DNA of 64,000 bases from SPCO01 sp964579825 (lineage in GTDB: Bacteria; Chloroflexota; Limnocylindria; Limnocylindrales; CSP1-4): NCBI GenBank assembly GCA_964579825.1, contig CAZOHT010000001.1, positions 124,001 through 188,000 of the forward strand. Direction: 5' to 3'. The notes under the pieces are model-generated. The model was not told where the DNA came from. It worked only from the letters and a program-made list of their open reading frames with translations, and made no database searches. Positions 15,682 through 24,899 of the stretch are shown here, piece by piece; position 1 is the first letter of the stretch; every line of letters begins with the position of its first letter. The translations under genes and the position numbers were made by a program.

Positions 15682-16739
15682 CCGATCTCCTCGTCACGAC
15701 GCGTGTCGAGCGTCGCTTCGGTGCCATCCTCCCACAGCAGCATCTCCTGGGTGAGGGACACCTCGCTGCTGAACAGGGCGCCGACGGACTCGCCGCGGTG
15801 GATCCGCTTGATCGCCTCGCCGATGAGCGGCGCGACCGACAGGGTCGTGATCTTCGGGATGCGCTTGCGCTCCGGCAGCGGGATCGAGTCGGTCAGGACG
15901 ACCTCGATGAGGGCGGACGCCGCGATCCGGTCGACCGCCGGGTCGCTCAGCACGCCATGGGTGGCGCAGGCGTAGATCTCCGTGACGCCCTCGCGCTCCA
16001 GGGCCCGGACGATCTCGACGAGCGTGCCCGCGGTGTCGATCTCGTCGTCGACGATGATCGCCCGCTTGCCCTTGACGTCGCCGATGACGTTCATCAGCTC
16101 GGCCCGGTCCAGGTTGCCGACGCGTCGCTTCTCGATGATCGCGAGCGGGGCGTCGAGCAGCTCCGCGAAGGTCCGCGCGCGCTTGGCGAACCCGAGGTCG
16201 GTCACGACGACCGGATCCTCGATGTGCTTGTGGCGGAAGTAGTTGCTGAGCATGTGGACCGCGGTCAGCTCGTCCACCGGGATGTTGAAGAAGCCCTGGA
16301 TCTGGCCCTGGTGGAGGTCCATCGACAGGACCCGGTCGGCCCCGGCGACCGTGATCATGTCGGCGATGAGTCGCGCCGTGATCGGGACGCGCGGCTGGTC
16401 CTTCTTGTCCGACCGGCCGTAGGCGTAGAACGGGATGACCGCGGTGATGCGCCCGGCGCTGGCCCGCTTGAACGCGTCGATCATGATCAGTAGTTCCATG
16501 ATCGACTGGTTGACCGGCGTGGAGGTCGGCTGGACGAGGAACACGTCCTTCTCCCGGACGTTCTCCAGGATCTTGACGAAGATGTTCTCGTTGGCGAACT
16601 GGAATACCTCGGCGCGTCCCGGCTGCGTGCCGAGATAGCGGCAGATCTTCCGGGCGAGTCCCGGGTTCGAGTTGCCGTGATAGATCTCGAACTGGTCCGC
16701 GTACAAGGTGGACGCCTCTCGCTCGCCGAACCCCCTCAC
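15678..16739 (-). CDS. prs: Ribose-phosphate pyrophosphokinase
   Basis: PRPP synthetase (353 residues), making phosphoribosyl pyrophosphate from ribose 5-phosphate and ATP for nucleotide, His and Trp synthesis. Typical motifs are FANENIFVKILENVREKDVFLVQPTS, ARKICRYLG, the flexible loop KRRVGN, and the PRPP-binding VDDEIDTAGTLVE. DLHQGQIQGFF matches the conserved metal-binding region (usually DLHAxQIQGFF). The GTG start overlaps the gyrA stop by four bases, and the next gene overlaps its own stop, so it is embedded in a coupled gyrA-secA run. The C-terminus (SSEVSLTQEMLLWEDGTEATLD) is slightly extended. Confidence 0.95.
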   Translation of the reverse strand: MRGFGEREASTLYADQFEIYHGNSNPGLARKICRYLGTQPGRAEVFQFANENIFVKILENVREKDVFLVQPTSTPVNQSIMELLIMIDAFKRASAGRITAVIPFYAYGRSDKKDQPRVPITARLIADMITVAGADRVLSMDLHQGQIQGFFNIPVDELTAVHMLSNYFRHKHIEDPVVVTDLGFAKRARTFAELLDAPLAIIEKRRVGNLDRAELMNVIGDVKGKRAIIVDDEIDTAGTLVEIVRALEREGVTEIYACATHGVLSDPAVDRIAASALIEVVLTDSIPLPERKRIPKITTLSVAPLIGEAIKRIHRGESVGALFSSEVSLTQEMLLWEDGTEATLDTRRDEEIG

Positions 16740-19285
16740 GACGGTGTCGCGGGATCGCTTGCCGGCGGGCCGTCATCGTCGCCGACGGCGTCCTGGTCCG
16801 CAAGTCCGGCCCGGAACGCCGCGATGGCCACGACCCGGTCGCCTTCCGCCAGGCGCATGACGATGACGCCTCGGGCGCTCGACGAATAGCGGTTGATCGT
16901 GTTGGTCTCGGTGCGGATGACCTGGCCGCCGGCGCTGATGAGGAGCAGCTCCTCGTCGGACTCGGTGACCTGCTGGACGGCGGCGATGTCGCCGGTCTTC
17001 TTGCCCTCGAGCGACATGAGGCCGACGCCCTGGCCGCCGCGGTGCTTGCGCCGGAACTCGGTCAGCGGGACGCGCTTGCCGTAGCCGGTCTCGGACAGGA
17101 CGAGGATGTCGCTGTCGGGCTGGACGATGCTCATGCCCACGACCGCGTCGCCCAGGCGCGCGAGGCGGATGCCGATGACGCCGGCGGCGTCGCGACCCAT
17201 GGCCCGGACCTCGGTCTCCGCGAAGCGGGCGAGCTTGCCCTTGGCCGTGGCGATGATGACGTCGTCGTCGCCGGTGGACACGTCCACCCAGGCCAGTTCG
17301 TCGTCGTCCGCGATGGTGATCGCCCGGATGCCGGACGAGCGGACCTTCTCGAACTGCTCGAGCGGCGTCTTCTTGATGATGCCCTTGCGCGTCGCGAGGA
17401 CGAGGAATGAGCCGGCCTTGAAGTCCTTGAGCATGATCGTGGCCATCGGCAGCTCGCCCGACTCCACCTGCACGCCCGGCAGGTTGATGATCGGGATGCC
17501 CTTGGCCTGCCGGCTGGCGTCCGGGATGGCGTGGACCTTGGCGCTGAACACGCGGCCGCGGTTGGTGAAGAACAGGGCCCAGTGGTGTGTGTTCGCGACG
17601 AGCAGGTGCTCGACGGCGTCCTCCTCGCGCGTGACGTGGCCGATGATCCCCTTGCCGCCACGGTGCTGGCGTCGGTACGTGTCGACCGGCTGGCGCTTGA
17701 TGTAGCCGCGGCCGGAGATCGTGACGACGACATCCTCGTCGGCGATCAGGTCCTCGTCGGTCATCTCGCGGCTGGCGTCGTCGGCGACGCGGGTCCGCCG
17801 CTCGCCGGCGTACTTCTTCTTGAGCTCGGTCAGCTCCTCCTTGATGATCGAGGAGACCCGCGCGGGGTTGGCCAGGATGTCCTCGAGCTCGGCGATGAGC
17901 TGGATGACGCCGAGGTACTCGTCCTCGATCTTCTTGCGCTCGAGCGCCGCCAGGCGAGCCAGGCGCATGTCCAGGATGGCCTGGGCCTGGAGCTCGGACA
18001 GCTTGAACCGGGCCATGAGGTTCGTCCGGGCGAGATCGACGTCCGCCGACTCGCGGATGGTCTTGATGACCGCGTCGAGGTGATCGAGCGCGATCTTGAG
18101 CCCCTCGAGGATGTGGGCGCGCGCCCGGGCCTTGCCCAGGTCGAACTCGGTCCGGCGCTTGATGATGTCGCGCCGGTGGGTCAGGTAGTGGCTGAGGACG
18201 CTGCGCAGGGGCAAGGTCTGCGGCTGCCCGTCGACGAGCGCCAGCATGTTCATGTTGAAGGCCAGCTGCATCGGCGTGTGCTTGAACAGGTTGTTCAGCA
18301 CCTTGTGCGGGTTCGCGTCGCGCTTGAGCTCGACGTAGATGCGCATCCCGTCGCGGTCCGACTCGTCGCGCAGGTCGCCGATGCCCTCGATCCGCTTGTC
18401 CTTGACCAGCTCCGCGATCTTCTCGAGCAGGCTGGCCTTGTTGACCTGGTAGGGGAGCTCGGTGACGACGATGGCCGTCCGGTCGCCCTTGACCTCTTCG
18501 AACGCGACCTGCGCCCGCATGACGACGCGGCCCCGGCCGTGGGCGTACATCTGGCGGATCGCGTCGATGGTCTCCCACTCCCCGGTCAGCAGGTTGCGCT
18601 GCTTCTCGAAGCGGTAGATCGTGCCGCCGGTCGGGAAGTCCGGGCCCTGGACGAACTTGCACAGGTCGTCCGACGTGAGGTCCGGGTCGTCGATCAGGGC
18701 GATCGTGGCGTCGGCGATCTCGCCCAGGTGGTGCGGCGGGATGTTCGTGGCCATGCCGACGGCGATGCCCGAGCTGCCGTTGACGAGCAGGTTCGGGAGC
18801 TTGGCCGGCAGGACCGAAGGCTGCTTCTGCGTCCCGTCGTAGTTGTCGACGAAGTCGACGGTCTCCTTGTCGATGTCGGCCAGCATCTCCGACGCGATGC
18901 CGGTCAGGCGGGCCTCCGTGTAGCGCATCGCGGCCGCCGAGTCGCCATCGACCGAGCCGAAGTTGCCCTGGCCGTCGACGAGCGGGTAGCGCATCGAGAA
19001 GTCCTGGGCCAGCCGGACGAGCGCGTCGTACAGGGCGCTGTCACCGTGCGGGTGGTACTTGCCCATCACCTCGCCGACGATCGCGGCGCACTTGCGGTAC
19101 GAGCTGGTCGACGAGAGGCCCATCTCGCCCATCGCGTACAGGATCCGGCGATGGACGGGCTTCAGGCCGTCGCGGACGTCCGGCAGCGCGCGGGACACGA
19201 TGACGCTCATGGCGTAGTCGAGGTAGCTGACCCGCATCTCGTCCTCGATGCGGATCGCTCGGATATCGCCCAGGTCGTCGGTCAC
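16736..19285 (-). CDS. gyrA: DNA gyrase subunit A
   Basis: An 849-residue subunit that cuts and rejoins DNA during negative supercoiling. The catalytic tyrosine is Y122 (AAAMRYTEARLT), with the same number as in E. coli. In the quinolone region HPHGDSALYD, S83 and D87 are both present, the drug-sensitive state. The C-terminal domain carries the GyrA box (RRQHRGGKG) followed by beta-pinwheel repeats (RGYIKR, RVFSAKVH, KGIIKKT, GYGKRVPLTEFR). gyrB lies upstream on the same strand, but two unrelated genes separate them. prs overlaps the stop. An SD-like GGAG precedes the start. Confidence 0.97.
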   Translation of the reverse strand: MTDDLGDIRAIRIEDEMRVSYLDYAMSVIVSRALPDVRDGLKPVHRRILYAMGEMGLSSTSSYRKCAAIVGEVMGKYHPHGDSALYDALVRLAQDFSMRYPLVDGQGNFGSVDGDSAAAMRYTEARLTGIASEMLADIDKETVDFVDNYDGTQKQPSVLPAKLPNLLVNGSSGIAVGMATNIPPHHLGEIADATIALIDDPDLTSDDLCKFVQGPDFPTGGTIYRFEKQRNLLTGEWETIDAIRQMYAHGRGRVVMRAQVAFEEVKGDRTAIVVTELPYQVNKASLLEKIAELVKDKRIEGIGDLRDESDRDGMRIYVELKRDANPHKVLNNLFKHTPMQLAFNMNMLALVDGQPQTLPLRSVLSHYLTHRRDIIKRRTEFDLGKARARAHILEGLKIALDHLDAVIKTIRESADVDLARTNLMARFKLSELQAQAILDMRLARLAALERKKIEDEYLGVIQLIAELEDILANPARVSSIIKEELTELKKKYAGERRTRVADDASREMTDEDLIADEDVVVTISGRGYIKRQPVDTYRRQHRGGKGIIGHVTREEDAVEHLLVANTHHWALFFTNRGRVFSAKVHAIPDASRQAKGIPIINLPGVQVESGELPMATIMLKDFKAGSFLVLATRKGIIKKTPLEQFEKVRSSGIRAITIADDDELAWVDVSTGDDDVIIATAKGKLARFAETEVRAMGRDAAGVIGIRLARLGDAVVGMSIVQPDSDILVLSETGYGKRVPLTEFRRKHRGGQGVGLMSLEGKKTGDIAAVQQVTESDEELLLISAGGQVIRTETNTINRYSSSARGVIVMRLAEGDRVVAIAAFRAGLADQDAVGDDDGPPASDPATPS

Positions 19286-19313
19286 GGTCGGCTACTCCTG
19301 TGTCTGGCCACGG

Positions 19314-20306
19314 TCAGGCGAGCGGGGGTTCGGGGTGGGTCATCGGGTCAGGCAGGCCACCGAACCGGAGCGCCGCGATGGACGCTTCCGAGGTGGACGG
19401 CGCGCCGGCGCGCCTGCGGATCCCGGCGAGGCGGTCGCGGAGGGTGTCGGCGGCGGTCGGATCGAGCTTGCCGAGCGTGTCGCGCACGACCCAGGCACGG
19501 TGGCCGTCGTCGGTGCGCACGGCGAGGTCGGTCTCGCGCGTGAGCTCGGCGACAGTGGCCGGCATGTCCACCGCCGTCAACGACCGGTACGCCCATGACA
19601 GGGCCTTCTGGACGTCGGGTTCCGCGTCGCCCATCAGTCGTGCCAGGAGCGGTAGTGCGTGGACGGCGACCTCCGGATCGCGGCCGCGGCGACGGTCCAC
19701 GTGGGTCATCGTCGCGATCGTGGAGCCGACGAGGCGGCGCTCCCAGCGCGACGGGCTGTACACGAGTTGTTCCAGCTCCGCCCAGCGGTAGGGCTCCGCG
19801 GCGATCCCCTTGCCATAGGGATGGGCGAGCGAGTCGACCGTGATCCAGTCGCCGGACTCGCGCGCGGCGCGGCGGAGGAGCTGCCAGGTCCGTTCCGTCT
19901 CGGTCTCGAGCGTGCGCTCCAGCAGGCCGAAGGCGAACCAGCGGGGCTCGAGCTCGCGTTCGCGGAAGAGTCGATCCGCCACGAACAGCAGGGGCGTGGC
20001 CCGGTCCCGACGAGTGGCTTGCCTCAACGAGCGCGACACGGCCGCCAGGAGCGGCCAGCGGACCCCGTGGAGGGCGCCGATCCCGGGGGCGATCCGCTGC
20101 TGACCGGCGAGGTACTCCGGGTCCGACAGGCTGCGGAGGCCGGTCCTGAGCGCCTCCGCGAACGAATCCGGATCGCCGATGTGATCCGCGAGGGACGCCC
20201 CGAGGCCCTCGGCGGCCGGCTTGTGCGCGGCGACGAACGCGACGGCGCGCGCGGTCACCTCGCTCGGGGCGCTGGGAGCGGTGGTGGTCGCAGTGGCGGT
20301 CGTCAT
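19314..20306 (-). CDS. DNA alkylation repair (AlkD-like) HEAT-repeat protein
   Basis: A 330-residue protein resembling the AlkC/AlkD family of HEAT-like DNA glycosylases, which remove bulky or charged alkylated bases. Supporting segments are PRWFAFGLLERTLETETERTWQLLRRAARESGDWITVDSL, HPYGKGI and alternating helices such as LMGDAEPDVQKALSWAYRSL and WVVRDTLGKL. A Thr/Ala/Pro-rich N-terminus (1-16) is probably disordered. Activity is inferred; some family members lack glycosylase activity. The ATG overlaps the thioesterase stop, and gyrA begins 28 bases after it, so the gene sits inside the gyrB-gyrA interval. Confidence 0.7.
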   Translation of the reverse strand: MTTATATTTAPSAPSEVTARAVAFVAAHKPAAEGLGASLADHIGDPDSFAEALRTGLRSLSDPEYLAGQQRIAPGIGALHGVRWPLLAAVSRSLRQATRRDRATPLLFVADRLFRERELEPRWFAFGLLERTLETETERTWQLLRRAARESGDWITVDSLAHPYGKGIAAEPYRWAELEQLVYSPSRWERRLVGSTIATMTHVDRRRGRDPEVAVHALPLLARLMGDAEPDVQKALSWAYRSLTAVDMPATVAELTRETDLAVRTDDGHRAWVVRDTLGKLDPTAADTLRDRLAGIRRRAGAPSTSEASIAALRFGGLPDPMTHPEPPLA

Positions 20307-20857
20307 CGTTGGCTCGAGGTAACGTCCACGCGATCGGGCGTACCCGCCTGCGTGGCGTCGTCCTGGTCGCGGCGGAGGGGTCGGACCCCGTAGGCCTGGC
20401 GTAGTTCACGCTTGCGCGACTCGCTCGCCGCCACGTAGCGGCCGGTCGACTCGGCGAGCAGGACGCCGGTCGCGGCATCCACGATCCGACCTTCGGTATC
20501 GATGACCCGGCGGCGCGCCTCGGTGATCCACCCCTCGGCGCGGATCGGCCGGCCGATCGGGACCGGCTTGCGGAAGTCGACCGCCATCCGGGCGGTCACG
20601 CCCCAGTTGTCGGTGCCGACGAGGGCCCAGGCCATGACCTCATCGAGGATCGTGCACAGGATCCCGCCGTGGGCCATGCCCTCCCAGCCCTCGAATCGCC
20701 GGTCGAGGGTCGTTTCGATCCACGAGCGCCCGGATTCGACGTGCATCGTCAGGCCGAGACCGCCCGTATTGAGGGTCCCGCACGCGAAGCAGTTGTGTGG
20801 CGCGAACTCGAACGGGGCGACGGTGTCGGTCGGCGAGTTCGCGAGGTCAGACGTCAA
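20303..20857 (-). CDS. PaaI-type hotdog thioesterase
   Basis: A hotdog-fold acyl-CoA thioesterase of the PaaI family, 184 residues from a TTG at 20857. Hallmarks are NCFACGTLNTGGLGLTM near the N-terminus and the active-site strand-helix EGMAHGGILCTILDEVMAWA. The frame is open upstream, but that part overlaps gyrB and looks nothing like the family. The chosen TTG overlaps the gyrB end by 11 bases and has AAGGT eight bases before it. It is sandwiched between gyrB and the AlkD-like gene with overlaps at both ends. The substrate is unknown. Confidence 0.8.
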   Translation of the reverse strand: MTSDLANSPTDTVAPFEFAPHNCFACGTLNTGGLGLTMHVESGRSWIETTLDRRFEGWEGMAHGGILCTILDEVMAWALVGTDNWGVTARMAVDFRKPVPIGRPIRAEGWITEARRRVIDTEGRIVDAATGVLLAESTGRYVAASESRKRELRQAYGVRPLRRDQDDATQAGTPDRVDVTSSQR

Positions 20858-22901
20858 GGTTCTGTACCTTGCGAGCCTCGGACTTGATGAAATCCTTGCG
20901 TGGCCCGACCTTCTCGCCCATGAGCATCGTGAAGATCTGGTCCGCGGACGACGCATTCTCGCCATCCACTCGAAGCAGGGTCCGAGTCTCCGGATTCATC
21001 GTGGTCTCCCAGAGCTGGTCGGCGTTCATCTCGCCGAGGCCCTTGAACCGCTGGACGGACAGGTTCTTGACGTTCATCTCCTTGACGACCTTGTCCCGTT
21101 CCTTCTCGCTCTGGGCATAGCGGGTGACCTTTCCCGTGCTGATGCGGTAGAGCGGAGGCTGTGCGATGTAGAGGTAGCCGTTGTCGATGACCTCGGGCAT
21201 GTGCCGATAGAAGAAGGTCAGCAACAGGGTCCGGATGTGGGCACCGTCGACGTCGGCGTCGGTCATGATGATGATCCGGTGATAGCGAAGCTTGGCGAGG
21301 TCGAAGCTCTCACCGATCCCGGCACCCAGCGCGATGATCAGCGGCCGGACGTTCTCGCTCGAGAGGATCTTGTCGAGGCGGGCCTTCTCCACGTTCAGGA
21401 GCTTGCCTCGCAGCGGCAGGATGGCCTGGTTCCGCCGATCGCGGCCCTGCTTCGCGGACCCACCGGCCGAGTCGCCCTCCACGAGGTAGAGCTCGCTCCG
21501 GGCTGGGTCGCGCTCCTGGCAGTCGGCGAGCTTGCCGGGGAGTGACATCCCGTCGAGGGCGCCCTTGCGGATGACCAGGTCGCGCGCCTTGCGGGCGGCC
21601 TCGCGGGCCCGGGCGGCTGTCAGGCACTTCTCGATGATCCGGCGTCCGTCACCCGGGTTCTCATCGAGGTACTGGCCGAGGCTGTCGGCCACGGCCGTCT
21701 GGACCTGGCCCTTGACCTCCGCATTCCCGAGCTTGGCCTTGGTCTGGCCCTCGAACTGCGGTTCGGTCAGCTTCACGCTGATGACCGCCGTCAGGCCTTC
21801 GCGGACGTCGTCCCCGGACAGGTTGCCGTCGGCGTCCTTGAGCACGGCGGCGCGCCGCGCCCAGTCGTTGAGCGAGCTCGTGAGCGCGGCCCGGAAGCCC
21901 GTCACGTGGGTCCCACCATCGACGGTGTTGATGTTGTTCGCGAACGCGAGGACGTTCTCCGTGTAGGAGTCGTTGTACTGGAGGGCGACCTCGACGGCCG
22001 TCCCACCTTCCTTCCGGTCGACGTAGATCGGTCGGTTGTGGAGGGCTTCCTTGTTCCGGTTGAGGTGCCGCACGAACGACTGCAGGCCACCCTCGAAGTA
22101 GAACGAGCGCTCCCGGTCCCGTCGCTCGTCGTTGAGCGTGATCCAGACACCCTTGTTGAGGTACGCCGACTCGCGCAGGCGCTGGCTGATCGTGTCGAAC
22201 TCGTAGTCCGTGGTCTCGAAGATCTCGGGGTCGGCGCGGAATGCGGTCCGGGTGCCCTTCCGGGTCCCCTGTGCGCCGGCCTTCTTGACAGCGCCCATCG
22301 GCTTGCCGCGCTTGTACTCCTGGGTCCAGATGTGCCCGTCTCGAGCGGATTCGACGCCCATCCACTCGGACAGCGCGTTGACCACGCTCACGCCGACGCC
22401 GTGGAGTCCGCCGGACACCTTGTACCCGCCACCACCGAACTTGCCGCCCGCATGCAGGACCGTGTGGACGACCTCCATCGCGTCCTTGCCCGTGGAGTGC
22501 TTGCCGACGGGGACGCCACGGCCGTCGTCCTGGACGGTCACGGTGCCGTCGCTCGAGATCGTGACGAGGATCGTCGTGGCGTAGCCCGCCATCGCCTCGT
22601 CGATCGAGTTGTCGACGACCTCCCACACGAGGTGGTGCAGTCCGCGGACGTCGGTCGATCCGATATACATGCCCGGACGGCGCCGGACCGCCTCGAGGCC
22701 CTCGAGGACCTGGATGCTGGCCGCGGTGTAGTCCGATCCGGCCTTGCCTCGCTTCGGCTTGGCGGCCGCTCCATCGGGAGCTGGCCCGGCCTTCGCGGCT
22801 GGCGCGGCCTTCGCGGCTGGCGCAGCCTTCGCGGCTGGCGCAGCCTTCGCGGCTGGCGCGGCCTTCGCGGCCGGGGTCTTGCGAGTGGCGTCGTCGGTCA
22901 C
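20847..22901 (-). CDS. gyrB: DNA gyrase subunit B
   Basis: A 684-residue ATPase subunit of gyrase. The GHKL ATP site is clear (EVVDNSIDEAMAG, DDGRGVPVG, GGLHGVGVSVVNALS), followed by the transducer domain (QTKAKLGN) and the TOPRIM domain (LYLVEGDSAGGSAKQGRDR, PLRGKLLN, IMTDADVDGAHI) and the tail QRFKGLGEMNADQLWETTMNP. Unusually, about 53 extra N-terminal residues precede the fold; they consist of five AAPAAK-type repeats encoded by 18-base tandem units, then a Lys/Gly-rich stretch. The ATG overlaps the parB stop by four bases, linking gyrase expression to the segregation operon. Confidence 0.97.
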   Translation of the reverse strand: MTDDATRKTPAAKAAPAAKAAPAAKAAPAAKAAPAAKAGPAPDGAAAKPKRGKAGSDYTAASIQVLEGLEAVRRRPGMYIGSTDVRGLHHLVWEVVDNSIDEAMAGYATTILVTISSDGTVTVQDDGRGVPVGKHSTGKDAMEVVHTVLHAGGKFGGGGYKVSGGLHGVGVSVVNALSEWMGVESARDGHIWTQEYKRGKPMGAVKKAGAQGTRKGTRTAFRADPEIFETTDYEFDTISQRLRESAYLNKGVWITLNDERRDRERSFYFEGGLQSFVRHLNRNKEALHNRPIYVDRKEGGTAVEVALQYNDSYTENVLAFANNINTVDGGTHVTGFRAALTSSLNDWARRAAVLKDADGNLSGDDVREGLTAVISVKLTEPQFEGQTKAKLGNAEVKGQVQTAVADSLGQYLDENPGDGRRIIEKCLTAARAREAARKARDLVIRKGALDGMSLPGKLADCQERDPARSELYLVEGDSAGGSAKQGRDRRNQAILPLRGKLLNVEKARLDKILSSENVRPLIIALGAGIGESFDLAKLRYHRIIIMTDADVDGAHIRTLLLTFFYRHMPEVIDNGYLYIAQPPLYRISTGKVTRYAQSEKERDKVVKEMNVKNLSVQRFKGLGEMNADQLWETTMNPETRTLLRVDGENASSADQIFTMLMGEKVGPRKDFIKSEARKVQNLDV
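22783..22872 (-). repeat. Five tandem 18-bp units in the gyrB 5' end
   Basis: Units at 22783, 22801, 22819, 22837 and 22855 differ by only one or two bases and encode the hexapeptide APAAKA-type repeat at the GyrB N-terminus. Because the unit length is a multiple of three, copy-number change would keep the frame. The repeat is Lys/Ala rich, like histone H1 tails. Confidence 0.9.
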
Positions 22902-23761
22902 GCGATCCCTCCGGTGAGGCGCTCGTAGAGGCGCCCGAGTTCTTCGTCGCTGTAGTACTCGATCACGATGCGGCCGCCCTTGCGGGATCGCGCGAGGCGC
23001 ACCTTCGTGCCGAGCGATCGGCGCAGGTCCTCCTCGACCCGTTCGAGGTCCGGGTCGGTGGGTCGTTCCGGTCGCGCCCCGGCGACCGGGCGAGGTTCAC
23101 GCATGCGGCGGACGAGCTCCTCCGTCTGACGAACGGACAGCTCCTGGCTTAGGACCGAGTCGAGGACGCGCTCCTGGAGCTCCGGGCTCAGACCGCCCAG
23201 GGCCCGGCCATGTCCCTCCGTCAGTCGACCATCCACGATGGCCTGCTGGATCGACGAGGCGAGATCGAGGAGTCGGAGCGTGTTGGCGACCGTGGAGCGC
23301 GCTCGCCCGATGCGCTCGGCGACCGCATCCTGCGACAGGCCGAATTCGTCGATGAGCTGGCGATAGGCGAGGGCGGACTCGATGGGGTCGAGATCGGAGC
23401 GCTGGAGGTTCTCGACGAGCGCGAGCTCGAGCTGCTCGTGGTTCGCGAGCTGGCGGACGACCGCCGGGACGCGGTCCAGGCCGGCCGCGATGGCGGCCCG
23501 GAGCCGACGCTCGCCGGCAACAAGCTGGTACCCGTCGACGATCTCCGTGACGAGGATCGGTTGGATGATGCCGTGCTCCAGCACGCTGGCGGTGAGCGCA
23601 GCCAGCTCCGCTTCGTCCCAGGTTCGGCGGGGTTGGTAGGGGTTCGGCCGGATCCGACCCGTCGGGATGTCGAGGACGCCGGGTTGTCCGGGGTGTCGTT
23701 GCGGGATGAGGGACGAGAGTCCTCGTCCGAGGCCGGTCGTGCGATCCGGTCGGATGGTCAT
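22898..23761 (-). CDS. parB: Chromosome partitioning protein ParB
   Basis: A 287-residue ParB/Spo0J CTPase clamp that loads at parS and spreads on DNA. The N-terminus GLGRGLSSLIP is typical of chromosomal ParB. The CTP-binding motif is GERRLRAA and the arginine patch is ENLQRSDLDPIE. The HTH (LSQDAVAERIGRARSTVANTLRLL) recognises parS, and the C-terminal dimer domain ends VIEYYSDEELGRLYERL. parA overlaps at its 5' end and gyrB at its 3' end. Matching parS sites lie just upstream of parA at 24734-24749 and 24900-24915. Confidence 0.96.
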   Translation of the reverse strand: MTIRPDRTTGLGRGLSSLIPQRHPGQPGVLDIPTGRIRPNPYQPRRTWDEAELAALTASVLEHGIIQPILVTEIVDGYQLVAGERRLRAAIAAGLDRVPAVVRQLANHEQLELALVENLQRSDLDPIESALAYRQLIDEFGLSQDAVAERIGRARSTVANTLRLLDLASSIQQAIVDGRLTEGHGRALGGLSPELQERVLDSVLSQELSVRQTEELVRRMREPRPVAGARPERPTDPDLERVEEDLRRSLGTKVRLARSRKGGRIVIEYYSDEELGRLYERLTGGIA

Positions 23762-24594
23762 GCGACCCCCACGGCCGCTGCCTCAGGCTCGGCAGTCGCG
23801 CTCGTCATCGCGCTGACCGCGTCCTGGCCGTCGCGGCCGTCGCGGGCCCGGAGCTCGGCGGCCAAGCCACGGTAGGCGGCCGCACCGACCGAATCCGGGC
23901 TGTACAGGGCGATCGGGAGGCCATGGCTGGGGGCCTCGGACAGGCGCACGTTCCTCGGGACGACGGCATCGAACACAAGCTCGCCGAGATGCCGGCGGAC
24001 TTCCGCCGCAACGTCCGCGGACAGGTTCGTCCGGCCGTCGAACATCGTCAGGACGACGCCCTTGATCGCGAGCGGTGGGTTGAGATGGTCCCGGATGAGA
24101 TCGATCGTGCCAAGCAGTTGGGTCAGGCCCTCGAGCGCGTAGTACTCACACTGGAGCGGGATGAGCACGGAATCGGCTGCAGTGAGCGCGTTCACGGTCA
24201 GGAGTCCGAGCGATGGCGGGCAATCGACCAGCACGTAGTCGTAGCTGGGAGCGATCGCTCCGATGAGGCGCGCCAATCGGCGTTCACGGGATTCGAGCGG
24301 TGCGAGCTCGACTTCCGCTCCTGCCAGCGCGATGGCCGACGGAACGACATCGATGCCGAGCGGGCCCTGGATCGTGACATCGGCAAGGCCGAGGCCATCG
24401 ATGACGCCGTCATAGACCGACGTCTCGAGAGACGACCGGTCCAATCCGAGGCCGCTCGTCGCGTTTCCCTGTGGATCGAGGTCGATGACAAGGACCCGGT
24501 CACCCGCGATGGCCAGGAAGGCTGCCAGGTTGACCACCGTGGTGGTCTTGCCGACGCCGCCCTTCTGGTTTGCGCAGGCGATCGTCTGGCCCAC
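23758..24594 (-). CDS. parA: Chromosome partitioning ATPase ParA (Soj)
   Basis: A 278-residue Walker-type ATPase that moves ParB-parS complexes and helps segregate the replicated origin. The deviant Walker A KGGVGKTT is at 11-18, Walker A' is VIDLDPQGNATSG and Walker B is VLVDCPPSLGLLT. It lacks an N-terminal HTH, as usual for chromosomal Soj. The GTG start follows the extended -10 element at 24630-24638 by about 35 bases. parB overlaps its stop by four bases, so the operon reads parA-parB-gyrB. Unusually, rsmG (gidB), often found before parA, is absent. Confidence 0.96.
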   Translation of the reverse strand: MGQTIACANQKGGVGKTTTVVNLAAFLAIAGDRVLVIDLDPQGNATSGLGLDRSSLETSVYDGVIDGLGLADVTIQGPLGIDVVPSAIALAGAEVELAPLESRERRLARLIGAIAPSYDYVLVDCPPSLGLLTVNALTAADSVLIPLQCEYYALEGLTQLLGTIDLIRDHLNPPLAIKGVVLTMFDGRTNLSADVAAEVRRHLGELVFDAVVPRNVRLSEAPSHGLPIALYSPDSVGAAAYRGLAAELRARDGRDGQDAVSAMTSATAEPEAAAVGVA

Positions 24595-24629
24595 TCAGGA
24601 ACCCACTCGGAACGCACTCACGGTCGTTG

Positions 24630-24638
24630 ATTCTATCA
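24630..24638 (-). promoter_or_regulatory. Extended -10 promoter for parA-parB-gyrB
   Basis: TGATAGAAT on the minus strand fits the extended -10 pattern TGnTATAAT with one mismatch in the hexamer. The -35 region is poor. The start of transcription would fall near 24623, about 28 bases before the parA GTG. Confidence 0.5.
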
Positions 24639-24733
24639 TCGCGGACCCTCCAGCCTCGGTTCGATCGGTCGTCTCGATCATGGACGTGGCCACGTACGTG
24701 GAACGTATCGAACGCTTCACTGCGGCTGCACCG

Positions 24734-24749
24734 TGTTTCACGTGAAACG
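24734..24749. promoter_or_regulatory. parS: parS centromere site 1
   Basis: TGTTTCACGTGAAACG matches the conserved bacterial parS consensus TGTTNCACGTGAAACA at 15 of 16 positions, the last base differing. It lies 140 bases upstream of parA, whose product pairs with ParB. Confidence 0.93.
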
Positions 24750-24817
24750 CCGCTCCAGGGCCGGCCGGGCCGCAGACGGATCGCCAGTGGCAGCGACAGG
24801 CGGATCGCCCACGGCGC

Positions 24818-24874
24818 CCGCAGGCCGTTCGTCAGTCGCCGGCGGCGCCCCGCAGGCTGTGCGTCAGTCGCCGG
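24818..24874 (+). repeat. Two 25-bp direct repeats between the parS sites
   Basis: CCGCAGGCCGTTCGTCAGTC plus GCCGG at 24818-24842 recurs at 24850-24874 with 23 of 25 bases identical and a 32-base period. No coding or promoter signal explains it. Confidence 0.7.
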
Positions 24875-24899
24875 CCCTGCGGATCAAGGTATCGCGGTT

